From NCBI GenBank assembly GCA_019914995.1, contig CM034142.1:5103031-5167030 (forward strand): a stretch of DNA of 64,000 nucleotides. The letters run 5' to 3'. The notes beneath the pieces were generated by a model. It was not told where the DNA came from. It did not search any database and was given only the letters and a program-made list of their open reading frames with translations. A program made the position numbers and the translations under genes. Below are positions 24,416 through 36,539 of this stretch, one piece after another. Source of the DNA: Acanthochlamys bracteata (lineage: Eukaryota > Streptophyta > Magnoliopsida > Pandanales > Velloziaceae). Every line of letters begins with the position of its first letter. Position 1 is the first letter of the stretch.

Positions 24416-27400
24416 TTACCTGAGACTTGAGCTTCGTGGTTGTGCATCATCTATTTGCTGTTCTGGGTTGCTTATTTGAAGTGGTTGGGTATGTAAGTTC
24501 TCCATGATTGTGAAGCCTAACGGAATTAGTGTACGTTCATTAGCTTCGTCATTTTGTCCTCTCACTGGATATACCTGAAAAGTGACTTCTAAATAAGCAA
24601 ACATGAAAGGTGATTTTTCGTGCCTCTTTGTTAATTTAATCTCCTCTGAATTTCGAAACATATTTGAGCTTTTGAAAAAGGGTTTCTTTACCTTCTTGTA
24701 AAGCTCCACATTTTGTTCATGGAGCATTTTTTCCTGCAGCTGAATCATTTAGAGTCACATATGCATCATCTCAGAACTTAGTAAATTTAAAAACGGGTAC
24801 CTTCTTTTTTAGTTCCTCAATTTCGTTCGTTAGGATCTGGTCCTGCAGGAATAAGAAACTCAATCAACATTATTGTTCAGAAAACCCTAGCTTGTTTATT
24901 TTTATTTTGAAAAATAGTGTAAAAACCTTCTTAATTCTGATTGCACTGAGGCTCACTTCTAGTCGATTCTCTAGATTCTGTAATTCTCCAACGGAAAGGT
25001 TAGAGAGGCTTTGTCCTGTTAATACCCTGGAAATATGAATGTGAAAGATGATCATCTTGCAGCAACATTATATATGGATGCTAATTAATCAGTGAAAACA
25101 TTAACTAGAAAATTGTTCCTAATATATGCAACTTCTCTGCGAAAGATATGTACTCCTTTTTAACTGACTCTGTGAGCGACTGTTGATTAACTCTTGTAAA
25201 TTTTCAAGATTAATATGACATTCTTAGTAACTGTGTGTCAACTTCACATAAGTAGGGATAGCAATTTAACCACTAATGATTAGTTGAAGCGGTATTTACT
25301 AGTGCTAATACCAGAAAACAGGTAGGCTTGCTTGGGTATTAGCTTAATAGTTATGGTTGTAGATGGTGTAAAAACATTTCTTTTTGTAAGTTTGCATTGT
25401 TTTGTTATTGTTCTGAAAATTCTTATAGAAGCAAAAAACTTGGCATGGAGTCATTCTTTTCAATCAGTACGTTTTAAACTAACTACTGATAGCTATCGTG
25501 AATATTGTAGTCATACTATATATTCTTAATCTTTGTGTTGTATTGTGTTCAATAGGTTGTGGAATTGGTACCGGTAACCTTCTTGTAAGTGGTGCAGTTG
25601 TTGCCTCAGACTCACTGCTTCCTGCTGCCAAAACTGGTCAAGTAGAAAACATACCTGTTTCAGCCACTTTGCATATGCTAGCAACTATATCAAATATCAG
25701 TAGATTATTTCATATTTCTCATGAACAATCTTTGACGAACATGCACGTAAGCGTTTCCTTTTTCAATCATTTACCATGTCCTAAGTTATTACTTTGAAAA
25801 GGTATCAGCGATTCACTTGCATTGGTTTTAATCCAAATTAGTTTTACTCAACATATGTGAACATGCATCTGGAATATATTTTTTATAATTACTTAAGTCA
25901 ATGCCATTTAAAAGTTCTCTAGCATGCCTTTAGGAGAATGCGGATTAAGGGTTTTTCATTTAGTGTCATTTCCACCAAGTACTGTCTCATCGGAGGTATT
26001 TCGCTGTATTCTTTCAGTCATACTTTTGAGATGGCAGTACTCTTGTATTAGACACTAGAGAGATCATTTTCTTGTTTTCAATCATTTGGGTGGTCCTCTG
26101 GTCGTTACTTCGAAAAAATGTCAAATATTCTCTTTCATTTGGTTTCATAACGAAATTGTATCATAGTCAGTCATGCTCACCATCTGTGAAGATGCATCTG
26201 TAAATCTCTCTTAAATTTAATTACTTTAGTTTTAGCCATTTAAAAGTTGTCTGTGTAGCTTGCATCTGGACAACGTTGATTGAGAGTATTTCCTGTTGGT
26301 ATCCATTTCCACTAATTGCCTCATTAGAGGTATGTGCGTTATACCAATGCATTCAACACCAGCAGTGGCATACCAGTGGTGCTTGCTCGGACACTAGTTG
26401 GTCTCTTGATGATCTCGAGCTGATGAGAGCTTGGCGAGTTACTAAGATGAATTCTTATATTGTCAATAAAGGTATTCACACACAAGACTTAATTAAATTA
26501 TTTTGCTTTTTTACTTTATTATGTTACTACTTCCGTTGTTACAACAAACTTATATCTTTTTGGACAAAAGCTTTCTATGCGGTACTACCATCAAGATAAT
26601 CAATTTTCCTTAGATCATCTAATAGGATCAGCCAAATGCAAAGCCTTCCTGTATAATTTAAAGCTAGGGAAAAATGTATGATATTAAAGATCGGTAAAAT
26701 TTTTAAATTGAATTTCTGGATGTTCAAATTGCAACCCCATTACACTGGACTCTTACTGCCAAACTTATTATAATCAAATATGCTATTAAATACGTTAAAT
26801 AGTTAAAGCAGAAATCAATTTCATAATGCATTTCCTGTTAAAACTCTTTAATGATCAATTTAGAACCATAAATTTTGTAAACATATTCGCAACTTGTCTG
26901 TAGGATTGCCACAAAAAATGCAATCCATAGATTACTCTGTGGATATCTATTTATAGTCTAGCAATCTCAACTAATTTCTGGTTTATGACTGTATTATGAT
27001 ATTCCACATTTGTTTTAGTATTTCTATTGAACTTATTGACATTGCTGAATAAAGAGAGCTGGTTGTGAGCAACAGTGTTGGTGGCTCTAGCTGCTCAGAA
27101 TCTGCAGGTTGATACTAGCTTGGCAAACTGATTGGGTGCAACTAATGCATAAGAACCCGATACACAATTTTCTGCTAGTTCTTTGACCTCTCTGGTGAAC
27201 CCTAAGCCTTAAGGCTTTTTCTTTAAATTCAACTAATGAATTGAAATCTATGTCTTTTCCTTATAATGTACTTAGCCAAGCCAGAATTTGTAGTTCGCTG
27301 TCCTATTCTCAACAGCTCCTACAGTATTAGAAGGTTGTCCTCTGTGGTTAACCGTTACTCTACTTTAGTAATTTTAATTCCTGAAATTGTTTGATATTAT

Positions 27401-30400
27401 TGTCGATCAGAGATTCTCTTTTTGGTAGATAAGCCTTAAGCATCTAATGGTTCTTTCCTTCTTGATGGTATCATTCTTAAAAGAGTCTCTTTAATCTTTA
27501 TGCAGTGCTTCCGTGAGCGGGTGAATGAAACGTACCTTGGCCTCTCGTTCCGCAGCTAATTCTTTGTAACTTTCCTCCTTCATCTTCTTGTAACGATCAA
27601 TCACTGATGGCATGCTGACAAAATATAGAAATTATCTTAAACCTCTGGATGTTGAATGAAATGGCCAAGATATGTCAATTATTTTCTCCTTAAAGATATT
27701 CCGTCGACGATGATGAATAGAGTAGGTTTGCTATTGATCCTTGCCTAAGTTGTGCTTGCCTAAGTAGTACATGCTCTTGTTCCTTGGCTAAGTTCATTCC
27801 CACAAATGAACAGTGTGTGCTTCACGGTTCTAACCAGTGTGTTCCAAAAATATAATTAATGCCGTATGTTATGATTGGTACTTCATTCGAAATAAGTACA
27901 AAAACAGCCAATCATGTGATAACACAACAATCATTTGTTTAAGCATCGTTTACCTGCCTATTTGCCATTCCTATCTACTATGAATATGCTCGAGGATTTT
28001 TCGTGACTTTTTCAATGCAAGTGATTCTTATATACTTTGTGTGTGTAATTAAAATTAAGCAAACCCATTCAAATTAAAAAGCAGCCCACTAAAAACTCTT
28101 TCGCGCTAAAAATATTCTCTGGGGCTCTTTCTCCCATCGACCCTCTGACGAAATCCACCTCTTTTCCGTCAGCCCTCTGGATCTCATTTAAACATGGAGA
28201 AAATCTTGCTTGTAGCTAGCTTTAGTGAACTTTTCATATGATTTTCTTCATAATTAGATCTTACGTGATTCGTATTGATTTCTTGATAGATTTCATGTTT
28301 CTATGTCAATGAATTTCATTCTAAATATCATTCCGAATTTCATTGAAAATGTACTAAAAAAATGGCTTCGAATCTGCCAGCAAAAACTATAATGTGAACC
28401 ACTTATAACAAAGATATAGCAATTTAGGACAAAGTTACGACTTTACGATCATACGGCCACTTTATAACCTTGCAATCATATTACGACATTTTTACAATCA
28501 CGTTATGACCAAATTAAGACTAAATTATGACCACTTTATGATCTTATGATTATTTCATTACAAAATTAAGACCACTACACAACTAAATTATAACTGAATT
28601 TGCAACCTTACGACCAAATTACGATCACCTTATGAACAACCGATCAAATCTTCAAATCTTAAAGTATATGCTTTAATTTACTGTAATTGTGGAATATTTC
28701 AAACATCTGTAGTAGTTTAAATGTTTAGGATACTAATCTCTTATTTAAATATCTGAGTTCAAGTTTCTACAAAAAAATTTATGTTAGCATTTTTTTTATA
28801 TTTAAATGCAAATCTACTTACAATCTTAGGATCATATTACAACCTCACAAACACATTTAGGAGTGCCAATATGAGTTAATAGGTTAGATTCGGATCGATT
28901 AATTTAATAATCGGATTAAAATCAAAATCATTTGATCCATACTTATATGGTCCATCAATTCTAACCCAACCAATTTAATAATTAGATCAAATTTAGCTCG
29001 AGTCATTTAACCAAAATTATTAAACAAGAATCACAAAACTTAATTTTAGTAATAATATGTAAACAATGTTAGGTAGTTAATATCCAAAATAAAAAAGAAT
29101 AACTTTACAAAAATAAATTAAGTAAAAATGTAATCAAAATATAATAAATTAAATAAACATATATATAAATTAAACTAAAATTTAATAACGTTATTCTAAA
29201 CGGATTAGATGAGACGATTTTGAGTCAATCCAAATCTAACTCCAATCCATTTAATTTATTAGGTAGATTTCGAATTAACCTAAAACTAATCCGAATCCAT
29301 CTAACATCAAATACTAACCCAATTTCAATAAATTGATTTTGAATTGGGTTCATGAGTCGGATCATATATTGTCATTCCTAACCACAATGCGACCCAATTA
29401 TAACTCTGTTACAACCTCATGACATTAATGCAACCATATTGTGATCTAGTCATCATGACCGCATTACAACCACATTGGCCCTTCCTAATGAGGTCGTAAT
29501 TGAATCGTGATTTGATCGTAATGTGGTTGTGAGGACATAACATGATCGTAAAATCTTAAAGTGGATTTTTAATTAAATTAAAAGTATTAATTAATTTTTT
29601 TAAGGAGATTTGAACCTATATCTACTAATGAGAGATTAATATCCTAACCGAATTACACTATTACAAATCTTTAAAAGATTACACAATTATACAATTAAAG
29701 CATCTATCTTAAATTTTGAGATTTTTTATTGCTTGATCGTAAAATGCTCATAATTTACGCGTAAAGTGGTCGTAAGATTGTAATGTAATAGTATTTTGGC
29801 CATGAAATGATCGTAAGGTTCTAAAGTAGTCATAATTTGATCATAAAGTGATTGTAAAACGGCCACAATTTGATCATAAGGTTGTAAAATATGTTCATAA
29901 TTTGGTCGAAAAGCCGTAAGTTTTTGTGAAGTGGCATATCTTTGTTATAAGTGGTCCAGCGAACAACATGTTATTTTCTGAACTTTTTTTTTGAGCAACA
30001 TAATTTCTATAGGAAGATTTGAAACAGCTTTTGAGCTCGATTCTGATAGAAGTTGGAAAGATATTAAAACAAAAAATTCACTGATTAGAAGCATGAAATC
30101 CGTTCAGACTCTACCAAGCAAGATTTAGTCAATAAAAAATCTTTAAAGGTATGAAGGAAAATATTTGAAAAATTCACTGAAGCTAGCAGAATAAGATTTT
30201 CCTCTATTTGAAACCACTATCAAGAGGGCTGACGGAAAGGAGGGAAATTTCGCTTGAGGACGAACAGAAGCGAGGACCCGCATGGAATATATATGTTGAG
30301 CGCGACAATAATTTTGATTTGATTTTTAATTTGAACGAGGTTGCTTTTTAGTTTAAACAGGAATACACATAGGCTATAAGAAAACATTACTAAGGATACT

Positions 30401-31598
30401 TTGGTTATTTTTATTAAAAAAAACAGTTAGAAATTTTTATTTTAAAACGTAAGGTTACAAACACAAAGTGGAAAAGCGAAGGGTTGTTCCAACAAAAAAA
30501 TCCTAATAACCAAAGTGTCTTAAAAAATAACTTAGGAAGATATAAGCGATCGATGAAAGTCGTTCATATTTGACTTCTGCAATACTTCTATCGTATGATT
30601 TTTGTCTAGGGTATACCCGCTAAATATTACCTAAATAATACAATTGATTCGTATTGGAAAACCAGTTTATAGTTTAAAATTGAGTCATGTGTGTTACCTA
30701 AATTAATGTTCAGGGATTGTACGGTATAGCCTTGCTCTTATTGCATTGGGTAGGCTGAAGAACCAAATGGAGTTGGATAGGTTGTTACATGTATTTATAT
30801 AATTTCTCTACATGTCAGGATTAGTAGTTAGCATCGGTCGCGTGTATAAAAAATTATATGGTAATTGTCTTAAATATACAAGATGATTAATTTAGCGTCT
30901 CATGGTATTGCACTTGATGACCATGTGTAGCAACCAAGAAGTCCTAAAATACTAAGTGCTCAATACCTCAAAGAAGCATATCAGACAAATTTCGAGATCC
31001 AGAAGCAACAAACAGCTAGGTGAATTCTAAGAAGGCAATGCCGTAAAATTTCCAAACAACTGGTTCAAAAAGTGGAAACTTCCTGAAAAATATACTTTGA
31101 TCTTTTTGTTTTCCTCATATTCCCATCTAGGATTGATCTTCTTTGTGTTGTTTTGCTTATCTGACATATATACCCTAGGCACAGATAAGTAATGAAATCG
31201 AAGAATTACTATGGACGACACATGAATCACTCACTAGATCTACAACCTCAAGGTTCATTTTATGTATTTTTTAATAGATTTCCTAGGTTTTCCTCGAGAA
31301 GGCTAGCTGGGTAATATAAAAGACATAACACATGATCACTAGACTGCATGACTCACTTTCACTAACAAGAACAACTTAACTATTATTATATTTTATGTAA
31401 CTAGCAAGCTAGCTACCTGGTACTTCCAAAGTCATAGAGCCTGCCGCTGCTGGAGAAGACGATGAGGCCGACCTCGGCGTCACAGAGGATAGCAAGCTCC
31501 CTAGCCTTCTTGAAGAGTCCACTCCTTCGTTTCGAGAAAGTCACCTGCCTGCTCGTCGAGTTATCGATCTTCTTGATCACAATCTTTCCTCTCCCCAT
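24416..31598 (-). CDS. MADS gene A: AGL17/ANR1-clade MIKC MADS-box transcription factor, 221 aa
   Basis: Coding exons, in order on the minus strand: 31598-31417 (182 bp, MADS domain), 27614-27536 (79), 25633-25572 (62), 25026-24927 (100), 24842-24801 (42), 24733-24692 (42), 24574-24416 (159). All have GT/AG borders and the phases fit, giving 666 bp. Residues 1-60 are the DNA-binding MADS domain ([40 protein letters not shown]). The I region has [13 protein letters not shown]; the K domain begins [13 protein letters not shown] and includes [20 protein letters not shown], and a coiled-coil NVELYKK repeat follows. The C-terminus is short, ending SSSLR. Such proteins act in the nucleus as dimers; clade members control nitrate-responsive root growth, tillering and hormone responses. 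Intron 1 is 3.8 kb and holds a foldback element. The stop sits on a CAG|GTAA donor-like site, so an extra last exon is possible. Exon 3 carries a miR444-type site. Confidence 0.93.
25593..25613 (-). promoter_or_regulatory. miR444-type target site in exon 3 of MADS gene A
   Basis: The plus strand reads TGCAGTTGTTGCCTCA here, identical over 16 nt to the 5' part of grass miR444 (d type, as remembered). The mRNA is therefore perfectly complementary across the seed and the 10/11 cleavage position; the three 3' differences fall at miRNA positions 17, 18 and 21. The site encodes the family motif SLRQQLH. Targeting of AGL17-clade genes by miR444 is established in grasses; its action here is inferred. 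Confidence 0.65.
28020..30390. mobile_element. Foldback element with long inverted arms in intron 1 of MADS gene A
   Basis: Outer parts are inverted copies of each other. TTCAAATTAAAAAGC at 28069 pairs with the segment near 30334, CTTTTCCGTCAGCCCTCT near 28160 with AGAGGGCTGACGGAAAGGAG near 30213-30232, AAAATCTTGCT..GCTAGC with its partner near 30195, and CCACTTATAACAAAGATATAG near 28398 with TATCTTTGTTATAAGTGG near 29937. The inner parts of both arms are packed with TTACGAC/GTCGTAA and GACCA/TGGTC words, in opposite sense on the two sides. Arms are about 0.6-0.9 kb. A smaller MITE is nested at 28858-29380. No transposase is visible. A Mutator-related or foldback-type element is the likely class; exact ends and target duplication were not found. 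Confidence 0.65.
28858..29380. mobile_element. hAT-type MITE nested in the foldback element
   Basis: Begins TAGGAGTGCCAATATGAG and ends with the inverted copy of TAGGAATGACAATATATGAT. It is flanked by AACACATT and ACCACAAT, which match at 6 of 8 positions. Subterminal CGGATC words and the A/T-rich core link it to the 555-bp element at 21065-21619. Confidence 0.65.
30394..30520. mobile_element. Small inverted-repeat element (MITE-like)
   Basis: GGATACTTTGGTTATT at 30394 is mirrored by AATAACCAAAGTGTCT ending at 30520, giving a 127-bp stem-loop with A/T-rich loop. No clear target duplication. It abuts the right arm of the foldback element in the same intron. Confidence 0.5.
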
Positions 31599-33232
31599 GA
31601 TCTATCTTCCTTTCACAATCTGTTATAGCTAGATCAGTTAATTTCATATAATACAGGAACATAGAAACACAAAAACAACTCTACTTGTATAGATCGACTC
31701 ATGTTACTACAGCAAAAGTAGGTATTACCTAGTTACTAATCGAAGACATAATTTAAGAATTAACGCGTATAGCTTACATAGAGTGAGAATAAGGGCTAGC
31801 TAGCTAGCTGAGATGAAGAAGAGAAAGAGAGATCTGATGGAAGAAGAAGAAGTTTGTGCTGGTTGGTGGGTGGAATGATGAGCTTTTGGTAGAGCTGCTA
31901 ATCTTTTGTTATTACATAATAACTGATTTTAAAAGAAAGAGAAATGCCTCCAGGACCAATATTAATGAAGAAGACTAGCATCCCTATCCCTTTCTACTGT
32001 AACCCCTAAAACTGGATAAAAGCCAACACCTCTTTAGCTTGCAACACTTGCGCTCTTTGTACTTATATTTCTATTCTTGCATTAAGCCTGCAAGTTAGTT
32101 TCATAGGTTGTTTGTTTTGTTTTGTGTTTGAGATAGCGTATATTGGGCGAATCATGCAGCAGGAAAATGATTATAAAAAGAGTTTAACAGCCACCCGCAT
32201 GGCGATCACCGACGCGTGTTTTTGTAAAATACGAGAACATTTCTTCTTGACCAGGACAGGAAACCACATGATTTGCTAGGAGGGCAAATGGTTGTGAATT
32301 GGCGCGACCCAAACCGGCACCGGCCTAAATCAAATTCAGATTAATTCAACACGGCATAGTAAGTTTAATCCAAAACTGACATGAACAATACCTGCCAAAA
32401 TTTTCAAAAATTCATTAAAATCTTTCTAGAAAAACCAAAGAGAAAAACTTATATTAATCAACAACAATAAAATGACCATATAATATATCAACATCGCCGA
32501 TAGTAATGATTGCAAAGATTTAACAAAACCTATACGGCAGCTACCCGATGCAATAATTTTTAAACCAAAATAAATAAATAGATCCAACTGAGAGATATAA
32601 AGGTAATAATACACGTATCTAAACGTTACAGAGCCGCAAGAAAGACTAAATCATGCTAAACATATCACTTACCGCAACACTATGATCGAAAATAGTGGGA
32701 TTCACTTAAATCCAGAATAATTTCACAAAAGTACCACTTTAATATTGATTATAAATATTAGGTTGAATTAGGAAGTCAACATTAGGTCGAAATGATATTG
32801 ATATAAAGTCAAAAATAAGTCCAAAAAGAAGTCGAAATTAAGACTACATTAGATGGAAATGATGTCGACCTTAGTGGCACTTGGTCGCACTATGTCGCAC
32901 TCGGGTCTAATATATTGCACCTAGTGTGACCATACGACACCATCTTTTGAGCAAAATTCAAAAATTAAATAGGCCACTATCCTTTTGCAATCGTGTGTGA
33001 CCCTGCAATTTAAGCATCTACAATAATGCATCTGCTCAAAAATGACATAAATTGTAAAGTTTTATCAGAAGTTACAAAAATTAGATGCGTGAATATGTAC
33101 AGTCACATTTTGGAAAAAAAAAGGATTATCTGAATTTAAGAACAACAGCGTAGCGTATAGCACCCGTTGCATTGCTATCCCGCCCATATATATCACACAT
33201 AAATATGCGTACATAATAATCTATACAATGCA
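31599..33232. other. Upstream region of MADS gene A (5' leader, promoter) and further intergenic DNA
   Basis: Read on the minus strand, about 31790-31865 is a CT-rich tract (CTTCTTCTTCTTCCATC, then CTCTCTTTCTCTTCTTC) followed by repeated GCTAGC. Long CT tracts of this kind are common in plant MADS 5' leaders. Beyond about 32.3 kb no coding signal is seen; 32860-32940 has repeated GTCGCAC words of unknown origin. Confidence 0.4.
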
Positions 33233-33259
33233 CACTACTAAAAGTAAGGCCTTTACCGA

Positions 33260-35100
33260 CTGATATTGCACACTAGGGAGTCACTTAGTGTAGGATCGTG
33301 TAAGACCACATCTTTAACTTCCATCACGTTGGTATCTACAACACGCAAAGAATACACATAAAGTATCCAAGGGTAAGGATTAAGTATCGCAATTATACTT
33401 GCTTCTCAGTATGCCTATAATCCATTAGCAGTCACTATCATCTTAGTGAGTGCTCGGTATGTCCTAAGACCCACTAGTAATCAAGACCATTAAGGCTAGG
33501 TGCGTAGTATGTTCTAAAACTCACCGACAAGCAATATCATTAAGCTTGATGCCTAATATATCTTGTAATCCATTGGCAAGCAATACCATCATAGTGGGTG
33601 CCCACAATGCGCTAAGATCTACTGATAAGTAATACCATCTTATCTCGACGCCGAGTATGTCCAGGGACACACTAATAAGCAATACTATCTTAGCTCTGTA
33701 CGGATATATGATATGACTCAATGACAAGCACTACCATCATAACTTAGTGCTTAGTATAACTTCAAATCCTCTTACAAACAATATCATCTCGGATGCATTC
33801 ATCCGTAATACAACAAGTCTTTTCAAAACTTGCTAAGTCATGAATTGTCCCTCTCTATGCAGTTTTTAATAAGTAGATGCGATAAATTAGGTCTTCAATG
33901 TGAATATACTAGGGCCAAGGCCGTCAATGGTACTCATTATAATCATATTCATGCATGTTTGAAATTTAAGCGGTGATATATGTAGCAAAAATACATTCCA
34001 TAATCATACCACCTAGGTTCGTGACTAGTATGATGTTATGTAAGCATGCGCTATACGAACAATATTTAAGATAAATGATCAAGCGTAGTATGCGAAAAGA
34101 TATAAGGTATGCTAAAATTTTTAATATAGATGTTATTAGTGCCCGAATCCTAGCGATATAGTTAAAAAAAAGAAAGACATTATAACCTTCACCTAGGGAC
34201 CAAGCAATCACCTAAATACAAAAGTTATCACCAAGGAACAATAGTAGTTCCGACTTCGCAAACCTAAAAGCCGAATAAACCATAACCACTTTACTAGCAA
34301 TTAGCGAAACCAAACCAATCCTCAACCAATAGTATTCAAATCAAATACTCGACTAATGTTAGTGCTAACGAGTTATGAAGGCTTACCAAATTAAAGTAGA
34401 CGATCGGAATCCTAATTGGCCTCACGATGCAAAGACGAACTTGTTGATTTTTACCCAAGAGATGCCTAATATGAAGTGGGTTATTTAGAGGCTCATAGAT
34501 AAGTTTAGAGAGCATAAAATAAACATCAATACTCATCTCCTTTCAAGGAGCCTACTGGCTCATCGTACTTTTGGCTATTTAGGGTTCAAGCTAAAGGGCG
34601 ACTCCAAAGCACACAATAAGATAGCAACACTAATCTACTCAACCATATGGATGACTAGAGAGAAAGTGAATGCTCGTGGCTGGAATTAAGCGATTTCATA
34701 GTAGCCTAATGATCAATATCATCCTTGCAGCAAAAATTCGACTAATTGATAAAGGGGAAAGTTTAAACGAGATAAGGAGATGGTTTTCTGTATCTCATAA
34801 CGGAAGAGCCAGCGGGAAGGTCTTGTGAAGTTAGGGCTTCTCCACTGCATGGCCGCGGCCGGACATCTTGTGCATGATGGGTAATGGCTTTAGCAGTAGA
34901 GCGAGAGGAGAACGAGAACAAGATAGAAGGGCAACAACAAAGTGGACGTAATGGGCGGGAAGGATTATACGCGGCTAAGAAAGAAAAGAAGAAAAAAAGG
35001 AAGGAGAATGAGAAAGGAAAGATAAAGAGAATAGAATAGATAAAGTAATAGGGGAGACATTAGACAGAAATGGAAGAGGTTGAGGGCATGTTTTAAATGC
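33260..35100 (-). mobile_element. Probable gypsy LTR nested in the CACTA element
   Basis: On the minus strand this segment has the make-up of a long Ty3/gypsy LTR: a CT-rich start with CTTCTTTTCTTTCTTAGCCG, a CCGGCCGCGGCCATGCAG block near 34850, then a minisatellite and CACTAAGTGACTCCCTAGTG near the end (33275 on the plus strand). It separates the CACTA terminus from its subterminal repeats, as an insertion would. No target duplication was found, so borders and class are uncertain. Confidence 0.35.
33368..33795. repeat. Degenerate minisatellite, period about 50 bp, about 8 units
   Basis: Successive units follow the pattern GTATG-(T/C)CT..A-..CCCACT-..AAGCAATACCATCT-TAG-..GTGC-..GA, for example from 33409, 33457, 33508, 33557 and 33655. 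The most constant core is AAGCAATAYCATC. Units are strongly diverged, so the array is old; it appears to be part of the LTR-like segment. Confidence 0.75.
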
Positions 35101-36049
35101 ACGAAACTACGTTTCCCCTCACAAGCTTTGGAGTTACAAAAAGTTCATCTATTTCAATTGTTCATTAAACTAGAAAACTCCACTTATAGTCTACTAGTTA
35201 GAAACTCAAGACTTTAACTTTTAAACTTTTTACTTCCAATAGAGATTTTTTGGATGGTGACAAATGGTGAAGTGTATTTTTGAAATATTTTTGAAAAACA
35301 GTTTGGTTGTGCTTTGCTTTTGGATGTGACAGAAGAATCTTTTCATTATTTTTTTGATACCTAGCTTGCATCATTATCTATTATCACAAATCAAGACAAA
35401 ATTATGACTGTTTCAATTAAGAAGGTATCTTCAAACACACAATACCAATTTTGTTTAGCATAATAACATACCAACGATCAGATTGAGTTGCATAGCACAG
35501 GTTGAATAATGCTGCACGTGTCACACTAAAACGTACACATTTTCGCACCAATCGGTAGCACATAATCTTACTATATACGGCCAATATCACTTCACTGATA
35601 CCATAATAAGATAAGATAATAGCTATGAAAAATTTAGCCAAATTTTGAATTATTAGTAGAGTTATAAACGAGTGTGTTATCATTACTATGTGTAATTTCT
35701 TATTTCATTATGAGAATTGTGACCATAAGCAACCATTTCATTAACCGTGCCATTATATTAACTGTCCATTCCAAATGCCTAATTCGTATAGAGACGCAAT
35801 GTTAAATTAAAGTCGCACAAAGTCACACATAGTGTTGGGAGATACTATGTCGGTTAATGTCATGTGGAAGTGCGTAGGCACACGTTAGAGCAGAGTCATT
35901 CAGGTGCCTGTAAAAGTACATATCGGCAAATATTAAGGTTGAACATAGTTGCGTACGACCTAGGGAAGATGATATATAGCACGGGCCGAGTACCAAACGC
36001 ACACGGTCGCACATGCTAGCACGGATTAAATTCTACTGTAGAAATTAGG

Positions 36050-36535
36050 ATAGAAATGTAATGATTTGTGGACTTTAAAGGATATGCGCAACGGTTTAAC
36101 AGTTAGCCAGATGATGAAGCATCTTTCACTTTATGCGAATTTATAAACGTGCAATAACTTTACAATTAACAGCTTCACCGATTGACAATATCAGTCAGCA
36201 ACCAACTGAAATATTGGTAGTTTGTAAACCGTCGGCAAAATATCATCGATAAATCAGTTACCAACTGACTGTAACAGTTAGCCGGCGTTGCATAGTAAAT
36301 TACCGACTAATAAAGATGGATGTAATTTGCAGACTAATTCGTTCGTCGGAAAGGTTACCGAATAACAATATAGTAGGTAAAAACCGATGGAACCTACGGT
36401 CAGTAAATACCGACTGCTTCTATAGTCGGTAAATACCGACTAACTGTTTAGTTGGTCGATAATTACCAACTAACGAACATCGGTGTTTGCCACTTAACTG
36501 TTCAGTCGGTAAGTGTCGACTGATTGCTAATCCGC
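36050..36535. repeat. CACTA subterminal repeat cluster
   Basis: Short motifs TCGGTAA, TTACCGAC and TCAGTYGG occur many times in both orientations, several as hairpins (GTCGGTAAATACCGAC near 36435). Such clusters are the binding sites of CACTA-encoded proteins at element ends. Confidence 0.7.
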
Positions 36536-36539
36536 AATT

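Noticed and set aside
25498-25797. 99-codon plus-strand open frame
   Set aside because: Antisense to exon 3 of MADS gene A; any antisense transcript here would be better explained as a miR444-type RNA than as a protein gene.
28380-29960. Repeated TTACGAC/GTCGTAA words considered as a CRISPR-like or regulatory array
   Set aside because: Spacing and sequence are irregular, orientation flips around a centre and the outer arms are inverted copies; a foldback transposon explains it, and CRISPR arrays do not occur in plant nuclear DNA.
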